NCBI GenBank assembly: GCA_911810475.1
Contig: OU461276.1
Span: 2,034,001 to 2,098,000, forward strand
From: Candidatus Celerinatantimonas neptuna
GTDB lineage: Bacteria; Pseudomonadota; Gammaproteobacteria; Enterobacterales; Celerinatantimonadaceae
DNA length: 64,000 nt
Direction of reading: 5' to 3'
The stretch's first letter is position 1, and every line of letters starts with the position of its first letter. A model generated the notes under the pieces. The model was given only the letters and a program-made list of their open reading frames with translations. It was not told the DNA's origin and did no database searches. The position numbers and the translations under genes were made by a program. Of the stretch, positions 57,590-64,000 are shown one piece after another.

Positions 57590-57869
57590 ATGTCTGATTC
57601 AAAATCGTGTCGGGCAGGATGTGGCGCTTGTTGTATAGCACCAAGCATTACATCTTCCATTCCTGGTATGCTTGATGGCAAACCGGCTGGCGTTCGCTGT
57701 GTGTATTCTGGATGGACGCAACCTATGTCGTTTGTTTGGCCAGCGTGAACGCCCTCTTGTCTGTCATCAATTTCAGTTTAGTGATTGGGTGTGTGGACAG
57801 AATAGAGAGCAGGCCATAGCCATATTGACTGAATTAGAAATCCAGACACAACCTGATTCTAACGAATGA
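57590..57869 (+). pseudogene. Frameshifted YkgJ-family zinc/iron-chelating protein
   Basis: GGAGG then ATG 57590 opens [38 protein letters not shown], the CxxxCxxCC start of the small Cys-rich YkgJ family. The frame then runs [13 protein letters not shown] to a stop. Shifting one base at TATTCTGG (57704-57711) gives [44 protein letters not shown], the normal C-terminal half. So one extra T is present; the full gene would code about 92 residues. Either a real mutation or a sequence error. Its end overlaps envC by 11 nt. Confidence 0.85.
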
Positions 57870-58983
57870 ATCGGTGTGGATTTTCAACTGATGAACGATA
57901 TCTAATCTGGAAAAACAGTGAATACTGAGGTCGTCCTCCGGTATTTCCGACCGTCGCAATTGTTTCACCTTTAAGGACTTTGTCTCCTACTTTATGAAGC
58001 AGTGTTTGGTTGAAACCATAGAGAGTCATGTAATGTTTTCCATGATTTAAAACGATGACTAGTCCATAGCCTCTTAGCCAATCCGCAAAGACCACTTGTC
58101 CGTTTGCAACTGCTTTTACAGGCGTTCCCTGCGGGGCTTTGATGACCACACCATCCCATCGGGTGCCTCCAAACTGATATGTTCTGTAGTCATGAATGAT
58201 TTTCCCTTTGACAGGCCAGTTTAAACTATGATGTGACAACCCGCCTAGTCGAATATTAGCTAAGACCTGATGAGTTAATTGTCTTTTCAGATACTGTCTT
58301 GCATCATTTAATTGCTGAGTTTTAAGTTGATTATTAGACAGCAACAGGTTGGTTTGTTTGACGGTTAACCTGCGTTTAGCCATTTGCACGGCCAATTTTT
58401 TCTGATGAAGTTTTTGTTGGTTTAATAATTGAGTGAGTGATGTCAGCTGCTGCTGCTGGCGCTGTTGATTCGATTTGATCTTCTTATCGGTTTCTTTAAG
58501 TGACGTAATTTCGTTTAAACGCGCTAAATTGAGATAATGATAATAGCCAAGCATTTGTTCCAGGTGACTTGATTCTCGCTGCTTAAGCAACATTTTAAGG
58601 TAGCTGCCTTTTCCCATGACATAAGCTGCTTCCACTTGTTTTTTGAGCAATCCCTGTTGCTGCTTTTGCTGTACTTGTAATGTTTGTGCTTTGCCTTTTA
58701 GTTTGCGGAGCTGTTGTTGTGTTGCAGTTACTTTAGAGACTGTATTTGAGATGGCCCGGCGTTGTCTGGATATTGATAATTCGTCATGTCTGAGCTGTTG
58801 TTGCAAACGAGTCAGCAGGGCTTTTGCCTGGGCTGTTGCATGATGTGTTTTATTTAACTCTTTAATAACCGCATGTAGCTGTGCGGGGCTGACGTCGTCG
58901 GCCTTGGCATAGTTGAATAGAAAAGTGCCAGCAAATAGGCTGACACTTATCAGTTTAAATAATCTGAAGAAAAAATACGTCAT
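57859..58983 (-). CDS. envC: Murein hydrolase activator EnvC
   Basis: Periplasmic activator of the septal amidases AmiA and AmiB under FtsEX control. 374 residues. A signal sequence ends near AKA (about residue 28). A long coiled coil fills residues 35-240 (many Gln and Leu heptads). The C-terminal LytM domain (WDGVVIKAPQGTPVKAVANGQVVFADWLRGYGLVIVLNHGKHYMTLYGF) lacks the zinc ligands of active M23 peptidases: GTRWDG replaces HxGxD, and FFQI replaces HxH. This degeneracy is normal for EnvC. It starts 7 nt after gpmM. Confidence 0.93.
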   Translation of the reverse strand: MTYFFFRLFKLISVSLFAGTFLFNYAKADDVSPAQLHAVIKELNKTHHATAQAKALLTRLQQQLRHDELSISRQRRAISNTVSKVTATQQQLRKLKGKAQTLQVQQKQQQGLLKKQVEAAYVMGKGSYLKMLLKQRESSHLEQMLGYYHYLNLARLNEITSLKETDKKIKSNQQRQQQQLTSLTQLLNQQKLHQKKLAVQMAKRRLTVKQTNLLLSNNQLKTQQLNDARQYLKRQLTHQVLANIRLGGLSHHSLNWPVKGKIIHDYRTYQFGGTRWDGVVIKAPQGTPVKAVANGQVVFADWLRGYGLVIVLNHGKHYMTLYGFNQTLLHKVGDKVLKGETIATVGNTGGRPQYSLFFQIRYRSSVENPHRFIR

Positions 58984-58990
58984 AGACGCA

Positions 58991-60520
58991 TTATTTCAAA
59001 ACCACTAGAGGGTGACCAGTCATTTCGGCAGGAATTTCTTCACCGAGTAATGTCAGCATGGTTGGAGCAATATCACTTAATCGACCATTTTCTTTCATGG
59101 TTGCGTCACGCCCGACATAAATGAAAGGGACAGGCAGATTCGTATGAGCAGTATGGATATTACCTGTTTTAGGATCAACCATTTGTTCCGCATTCCCATG
59201 ATCGGCAGTAATCAGACATTCACCACCGACTTCTTTTAATGCTTCTACGATTTCGCCAATACTACTATCAACGGTTTCACATGCTTTGATTGCCGCTTCC
59301 ATAACACCGGTATGGCCAACCATATCACCATTAGGATAGTTACAAATGATGACGTCATATTTACCACTTTTGATCGATTCAACCATTTTGGCAGTCAGTT
59401 CTTTTGAACTCATTTCTGGTTGTAGATCGTAAGTTGCGACTTTTGGCGAAGGAATAATTTCACGATCTTCGCCTTCAAATGGTGTTTCTTTACCGCCATT
59501 GAAGAAGAATGTGACATGTGCGTATTTTTCCGTTTCAGAAATCCGCAGCTGTGTTTTCCCTTTTTTCTCTAACCATTCACCAAGTGTGTTTACCAGATCT
59601 TCAGGTGGGTAGGCACAAGGGGTGTCAATATCTGCTGCATATTGGGTCAACATGATAAATTGGCATTTTGGAGAAACAGAACGGGTAAAACCTGTAAAGT
59701 CTGTATCAACGAAGGCTCGGGTTATTTCACGTGCACGGTCTGCCCGGAAATTCATAAAGATCACAGTATCTCCGTCATTGATCGAAGCGATGTCACCGAT
59801 GCGGGTTGCTTTAACAAACTCATCTGTTTCATCACGATCATAGGCAAGCGCAAGACCGGCTGTTGCATTATCAGCTGTGAATTCAGATTTACCTTCGGTT
59901 AATAACTCATAGGCTGCCTGAACACGTTCCCAACGGTTATCACGATCCATTGCATAATAACGACCGATTAAAGAAGCAAACCGACCGACTCCGAGGGCTT
60001 TGAATTTTTCTTCAAAAGCATCGATTGAGGCTTGTGCACTTTGAGGTGGTGTATCCCGTCCATCTAAAAATGCGTGGACATAGATGTTTTTAGCCCCTTC
60101 TTTAGCCGCAAGTTCTACCATCGCCAGCATATGATTTTCATGGCTGTGAACGCCACCTGGGGAAAGCAAACCTAAAATGTGGACGGCCTTGTTTGCACTC
60201 ACTGCTTTGTCTACTGCAGGTTTTAAGACCGGTTGAGAGAAGAAAGTTCCTTCACTAATGTCTTTATCGATACGGGTCAGATCTTGGTAAACCACACGGC
60301 CTGCACCGATATTGGTATGGCCGACTTCTGAGTTGCCCATTTGTCCGTCTGGAAGACCAACATCTAATCCTGAACCAGAAATCAATGTATTGGGCTTAGT
60401 TTTGGCTAGATGATCCAATACGGGGGTATTGGCTTGAGCGACTGCATTGTTACTGGCATCAGCCCGGTAACCCCAACCGTCCATGATAATCAGCGCTAAT
60501 GGTTTTTTTTGCACAGACAT
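58991..60520 (-). CDS. gpmM: 2,3-bisphosphoglycerate-independent phosphoglycerate mutase
   Basis: Manganese-dependent glycolytic mutase interconverting 3- and 2-phosphoglycerate. 509 residues. The metal and phospho-serine site is [19 protein letters not shown] with Ser64. Other metal ligands lie in [28 protein letters not shown] and [10 protein letters not shown]. It is divergent from yibN and followed by envC, the order seen in E. coli, Vibrio and Shewanella. Confidence 0.97.
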   Translation of the reverse strand: MSVQKKPLALIIMDGWGYRADASNNAVAQANTPVLDHLAKTKPNTLISGSGLDVGLPDGQMGNSEVGHTNIGAGRVVYQDLTRIDKDISEGTFFSQPVLKPAVDKAVSANKAVHILGLLSPGGVHSHENHMLAMVELAAKEGAKNIYVHAFLDGRDTPPQSAQASIDAFEEKFKALGVGRFASLIGRYYAMDRDNRWERVQAAYELLTEGKSEFTADNATAGLALAYDRDETDEFVKATRIGDIASINDGDTVIFMNFRADRAREITRAFVDTDFTGFTRSVSPKCQFIMLTQYAADIDTPCAYPPEDLVNTLGEWLEKKGKTQLRISETEKYAHVTFFFNGGKETPFEGEDREIIPSPKVATYDLQPEMSSKELTAKMVESIKSGKYDVIICNYPNGDMVGHTGVMEAAIKACETVDSSIGEIVEALKEVGGECLITADHGNAEQMVDPKTGNIHTAHTNLPVPFIYVGRDATMKENGRLSDIAPTMLTLLGEEIPAEMTGHPLVVLK

Positions 60521-60816
60521 AGTTATTACCTGTAATTAGTAAGAGTAAATTGATCAGATTTTATGAAATTTTACTACATTTTGACGTCTCGTCACCTGTT
60601 TATTCTTAAAACAGATCAATCTTGGGGTTGTTTATTGAAAATTATCTACATTTTATTGTGAACTTAGAGACGGTTTCTGATCTCTGCGGCTGATCTTACT
60701 TTATGCTCGGTGTATACTTCTGGCCGGATAGTCAGCTATTTTGAGACTACATTTGTAGTGTTATGATAGGCTGCTTCTAAATGTTCGATTGATTAACCGA
60801 AGGATTATTGTTGGCA

Positions 60817-61245
60817 ATGCAGCAAATTATAGAATTTATCCAACTCCATCTGATGTTATGCCTTTTATGGGTGGTGTTGTTGGGCGCGGTTATTTATACC
60901 TTTTTGATGCCGATATTGTCTGGGGTGAGAAGTATCACTTACCAACAGGTCACTCAGTTTATTAATAAACGTGATGCTGTTATTTTTGATATTCGTTCCG
61001 GTGAGCAATACCGAAAGGGGCATATTGCCGGTGCCGTGAATATTCCAGAGTCTCAATTGAAGGCAGATAAGTTAACCAATTATGAGAAATATCGCAGTAA
61101 GCCGGTTGTTGTCGCTTGCGATCTGGGGAATAAAGCATCTGGTGCAGCTCGCCTGTTTAAAAAGGCAGGGTTTCAGGAAGTTTATTACATGCAAGGCGGA
61201 ATTGGTGCCTGGACTGGTGCAAATTTACCGTTAGTACGTAAGTAA
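60817..61245 (+). CDS. yibN: Membrane-anchored rhodanese YibN
   Basis: 142 residues from ATG 60817 (MQQIIEFIQLHLML), matching E. coli MQEIMQF; two TTG codons just upstream sit closer to AGGA but are less family-like. One N-terminal membrane helix (about 14-32), then a rhodanese domain (VTQFINKRDAVIFDIRSGEQYRKGHIAGAVNIPES) with the active-site cysteine in VVACDLGNKASGAARLF. It precedes secB; grxC, usually between them, is missing. Confidence 0.92.
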   Translation: MQQIIEFIQLHLMLCLLWVVLLGAVIYTFLMPILSGVRSITYQQVTQFINKRDAVIFDIRSGEQYRKGHIAGAVNIPESQLKADKLTNYEKYRSKPVVVACDLGNKASGAARLFKKAGFQEVYYMQGGIGAWTGANLPLVRK

Positions 61246-61337
61246 TGAAAATAAATCGGCAGGATGTTCCAGCCGTGTTGGTTGCCTTGGTCAAAAACCG
61301 GGGATCGATTTTTAACAAATAAAATAGGGTTTTTATT

Positions 61338-61808
61338 ATGGCTGACGCCGCTACCGAAGATACGGAAGTTGAATTTGCCATTCAGCGTATTTACACCAAA
61401 GATATTTCATTTGAAACGCCGAATTCTCCTGAGGTATTCCAGCAGGAATGGGAACCGGAAATCAAAGTCGATTTGGATAATGATGTCGCCGAGTTAGCTG
61501 AAAATACATATGAAATTGCACTAACTTTGACAGTGACTGCATCTCACGATGAAAAAGTTGCTTTTTTATGCGAAGTGAAACAAGCCGGTATTTTTACTTT
61601 GGGTAATATGGAACCTGCTCAATTGGCACATGCTGTGAATGCGTTTTGTCCTAATATCTTATTCCCATATGCACGAGAACTGGTTTCTAGCTTAGTTAAT
61701 CGTGGTTCATTCCCTCAATTGAACCTTGCTCCGGTTAACTTTGACGCGATGTTTGCTAATTATCTTGAGCAAGCGGCCGTGGAAGAAGAAGGTCAAGTAC
61801 AACACTAA
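61338..61808 (+). CDS. secB: Protein-export chaperone SecB
   Basis: Tetrameric cytosolic chaperone that holds preproteins unfolded and passes them to SecA. 156 residues. Conserved segments: [86 protein letters not shown]. The stop shares one base with the gpsA start, which couples the two as in other gammaproteobacteria. Confidence 0.97.
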   Translation: MADAATEDTEVEFAIQRIYTKDISFETPNSPEVFQQEWEPEIKVDLDNDVAELAENTYEIALTLTVTASHDEKVAFLCEVKQAGIFTLGNMEPAQLAHAVNAFCPNILFPYARELVSSLVNRGSFPQLNLAPVNFDAMFANYLEQAAVEEEGQVQH

Positions 61809-62818
61809 TGGGTGACTTGATTAATAGCCCCCTTGCCGTGTTAGGAGCAGGTTCCTATGGGACCGCTCTGGCAATTGCTGTGGCCCGTAATGGCTATTCG
61901 ACCATCTTATGGGGGCATCAACGTGAACATGTGGCTAAATTAGCTGCAGATCGGCAAAATAGTGAATTTCTTCCCGATTGTCCTTTCCCGGATACGCTTC
62001 AATTGTGTGATGATTTAGAGAAAACACTGATGCTGTGTCAGGATGTTTTGTTGGTCGTTCCAAGTTATGCTTTTACGGATGTACTCACTCAGATTAAGCC
62101 TTTATTGAGCGATAGAGCACGGGTTGTATGGGCAACTAAAGGATTGGCTCCTCATACTGGGCAATTACTCTCTGATGTGGCGGTTCAGATACTAGGACCA
62201 GAGAGAACCTTAGCGGTGATTTCCGGGCCTACCTTTGCTAAAGAACTGGCCAAGGGGTTGCCGACTGCCATTTCTGTATCTTCTGATGACCGGCAATGGG
62301 TTAAAGATCTGGCGCATCTGCTTCATTGTGAACGTAGTTTTCGGGTGTATACCAATCATGACATGATTGGTGTGCAACTTGGCGGTGCGGTGAAAAATGT
62401 GATTGCAATTGGGGCCGGCATTGCTGATGGTCTTGGATTTGGCGCGAATGCACGCACTGCTTTGATAACTCGTGGCCTTCATGAAATGATGCGTCTTGGT
62501 CTGGCATTAGGTGCCAAACCCGAAACTTTCATGGGAATGGCTGGGTTAGGGGATTTGGTGCTCACCTGTACTGATAATCAGTCCCGAAATCGTCGGTTTG
62601 GTTTGGCGTTAGGGCATGGCTCTTCGATTGAGCAGGCACAGGCGCAGATTGGTCAGGTTGTCGAAGGCTACCGTAATACGCAGGAAGTTTATCAATTGGC
62701 ACAGCAGCACGAGATTGAGATGCCGATTGTTGAGCAGGTTTACCAGGTTCTCTATCAGGGTAAACTGGCGCAGGATGCTGCAATGGCGTTGTTGGCCCGT
62801 TCACAGAAAGATGAATAA
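61808..62818 (+). CDS. gpsA: Glycerol-3-phosphate dehydrogenase [NAD(P)+]
   Basis: Reduces dihydroxyacetone phosphate to sn-glycerol-3-phosphate for phospholipid synthesis. 336 residues. The cofactor motif [17 protein letters not shown] is at about 14-30. The catalytic lysine region [38 protein letters not shown] and [20 protein letters not shown] are conserved. It starts within the secB stop (TAATG). A perfect 12-bp hairpin follows immediately. Confidence 0.97.
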   Translation: MGDLINSPLAVLGAGSYGTALAIAVARNGYSTILWGHQREHVAKLAADRQNSEFLPDCPFPDTLQLCDDLEKTLMLCQDVLLVVPSYAFTDVLTQIKPLLSDRARVVWATKGLAPHTGQLLSDVAVQILGPERTLAVISGPTFAKELAKGLPTAISVSSDDRQWVKDLAHLLHCERSFRVYTNHDMIGVQLGGAVKNVIAIGAGIADGLGFGANARTALITRGLHEMMRLGLALGAKPETFMGMAGLGDLVLTCTDNQSRNRRFGLALGHGSSIEQAQAQIGQVVEGYRNTQEVYQLAQQHEIEMPIVEQVYQVLYQGKLAQDAAMALLARSQKDE

Positions 62819-62821
62819 TGG

Positions 62822-62852
62822 ATTTCAATTGGCTGAGATGGCCAATTGAAAT
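62822..62852 (+). terminator. Hairpin after gpsA
   Basis: ATTTCAATTGGC (62822-62833) pairs perfectly with GCCAATTGAAAT (62841-62852) around a 7-nt loop, 3 nt past the gpsA stop. The T-tract is delayed (TTGTTTTTAG some 10 nt later). Confidence 0.7.
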
Positions 62853-62987
62853 ATTGATCCTATTGTTTTTAGTTTTTCGTAATTATTTCCACTTCATTTA
62901 ATTTGTTTTTAATTTATAGTTTTACTTATCAGTTTTATTGACATAAAATTACATTTCCTCATTAAGTTGTATTTATGAAGAGATAAT

Positions 62988-63554
62988 ATGTTAAAAATGA
63001 AAGGATTGATGCACATCGGTGTTTGTGCTATTGCTTTACCTATGGTTGCTCATGCCGCTTCTTTCAAATTAGATCCTCACCCTTACGTGGGTGTCAATGT
63101 CAGCCGACAGCATGTAAATATTGACGGTGTTAAACCGAATATAGGGATTGCATCATTGCAGGTTGGGGTTAATTTAAACTCCTATCTTGCTCTTGAAGCC
63201 CGGGCCGGTCATAGCTTTAAAAACGGTTCGTTCACGGAGGATGATGCTTCTGTAGATCATTTTAAGATGAACCATCAATATGCTGCTTACCTTAAAATGA
63301 TGCTTCCAACCGGTTATCGGGTGAAACCTTATCTTTTAGCTGGTTACTCATGGAGTCGTTTTGATGAAAAAAATTCTGCTGATGGAGATGTTCCTTTTGG
63401 TCAGAATCATTTCGCCTGGGGATTAGGGGCTCAAATTAAGGCTAGTACCCATACATTTGTTACGGTTGAATATATAGATCAAGGTAAAGCAACAGTTGAA
63501 AATACTAACATCAAATTTAACCAGATTGGATTATCTGCCAACTATCTTTTCTAA
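62988..63554 (+). CDS. Small outer-membrane beta-barrel protein
   Basis: 188 residues. A signal peptide ends AHA (residue 23). The mature part alternates hydrophobic strands and turns (PYVGVNVSRQHVNI, ASLQVGVNLNSYLALEARAGHSF, RVKPYLLAGYSWSRF, HFAWGLGAQIKASTHTFVTVEYIDQ) and ends in a strand with C-terminal Phe (LSANYLF), the outer-membrane assembly signal. It fits the OmpX/OmpA-like 8-stranded porin-family barrel. It has no operon partner. Physiological role unknown. Confidence 0.8.
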   Translation: MLKMKGLMHIGVCAIALPMVAHAASFKLDPHPYVGVNVSRQHVNIDGVKPNIGIASLQVGVNLNSYLALEARAGHSFKNGSFTEDDASVDHFKMNHQYAAYLKMMLPTGYRVKPYLLAGYSWSRFDEKNSADGDVPFGQNHFAWGLGAQIKASTHTFVTVEYIDQGKATVENTNIKFNQIGLSANYLF

Positions 63555-63580
63555 TTTTTGTTGTATTTAGAGTGTTTTTA

Positions 63581-63610
63581 CTAAAAGCTGCGGTAGACCG
63601 CAGCTTTTAG
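63581..63610. terminator. Bidirectional terminator, barrel protein / nfuA
   Basis: CTAAAAGCTGCGG pairs with CCGCAGCTTTTAG around TAGA. It lies between two converging genes and has T-rich flanks on both strands. Confidence 0.85.
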
Positions 63611-63633
63611 GCATTCGGTATCAATTATCCATA

Positions 63634-64000
63634 TTAATAATACGAATGTTCACCAGCCTGATGTTCAGTAATGTCTCTAACCCCTTTGAGTTCTTCAGGA
63701 AATGCTTCTAACAGCTGTTTTTCGATCCCTTCTTTTAACGTGACATCAACCATACTACATCCGTTACAGCCTCCGCCGAATTGAACAATAGCAATGTTAT
63801 CTTCACCAATTTCCAGTACGCTGACTCGGCCACCATGAGCTGCCAGGTTCGGGTTAATTTCGCTTTCCAGCAAATATTCTACGCGTTCAATCAGTGGTGC
63901 ATCATCGGCTACTTTACGCATTTTGGCATTGGGTGCTTTTAGAGTGAGCTGAGAGCCGATTTTGTCGGTTACAAAATCAATTTCTGCATCTTCTAAAAAT
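63634..64000 (-). CDS. nfuA: Fe-S biogenesis protein NfuA (3' part, runs off window)
   Basis: The minus-strand frame is open to the window edge and begins [45 protein letters not shown]. It then contains the NifU-like cluster-binding motif [19 protein letters not shown] and the NfuA-specific ending [16 protein letters not shown]. About 122 codons are visible, so roughly the first 70 residues are outside. NfuA carries 4Fe-4S clusters to target apoproteins under stress. Confidence 0.95.
   Translation of the reverse strand, partial: FLEDAEIDFVTDKIGSQLTLKAPNAKMRKVADDAPLIERVEYLLESEINPNLAAHGGRVSVLEIGEDNIAIVQFGGGCNGCSMVDVTLKEGIEKQLLEAFPEELKGVRDITEHQAGEHSYY

Overview
The window looks like chromosomal DNA of a gammaproteobacterium, probably near the Vibrionales/Alteromonadales. 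The evidence is the protein families and several conserved gene orders: argS-ftsN-hslV-hslU, lexA-dinF, cpxRA facing fieF, gpmM-envC, yibN-secB-gpsA, kdgR facing kduD, and priA facing rpmE. Celerinatantimonas is a weak guess only. No rRNA, tRNA, CRISPR array or phage is visible. Most of the window is housekeeping DNA, broken by small decayed or mobile pieces and one A+T-rich accessory island.

Layout. 1-0.9 kb: a decayed LysR regulator and a decayed SDR gene, divergently arranged. 0.95-4.6 kb: gorA and prlC. 4.7-5.3 kb: a 5'-truncated IS5-type transposase. 5.7-10.7 kb: a complete branched-chain amino acid ABC operon, livKHMGF. 10.8-14.3 kb: glpE, glpG, a FliL-like secreted protein, ubiC and ubiA. 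14.4-15.4 kb: two bacterioferritin subunits that split the heme and ferroxidase functions, behind a Fur-like site. 15.8-17.8 kb: a YjeH-type exporter and a divergent Lrp/AsnC regulator. 18.2-27.1 kb: an MdtABC-like tripartite RND efflux operon with its own outer-membrane lipoprotein. 27.1-28.5 kb: an atypical SDR and an unknown membrane protein.

28.7-32.5 kb is the accessory island: a decayed ISAs1 transposase, a GlxA/AraC regulator, a frameshifted ATP-grasp (amino-acid-ligase-like) gene and an isochorismatase-fold gene with an unusual active site. After it come hypF (alone), lexA-dinF, trmL, cpxRA, fieF, cysE, a DUF1653 gene, zapB, rraA, hslVU, ftsN, argS, a 271-bp MITE-like element with perfect 23-bp ends, priA, rpmE, kdgR/kduD, rpoH, a DUF4357 protein, an esterase, glpX, a frameshifted YkgJ-type gene, envC, gpmM, yibN, secB, gpsA, a small outer-membrane barrel and the 3' end of nfuA.

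Regulatory links inside the window. Perfect CpxR-type boxes (GTAAA-N5-GTAAA) lie upstream of the RND efflux operon and in the cpxR-fieF interval, so the encoded CpxR may control both. A sigma-32-like promoter precedes hslVU, and rpoH is encoded 8 kb away. A KdgR-like operator lies between kdgR and kduD. Two LexA boxes precede lexA. A short intergenic repeat occurs as two close copies 33 kb apart in opposite orientation, plus one diverged copy.

All similarity statements come from reading the translated sequence against remembered families. No database search was run.
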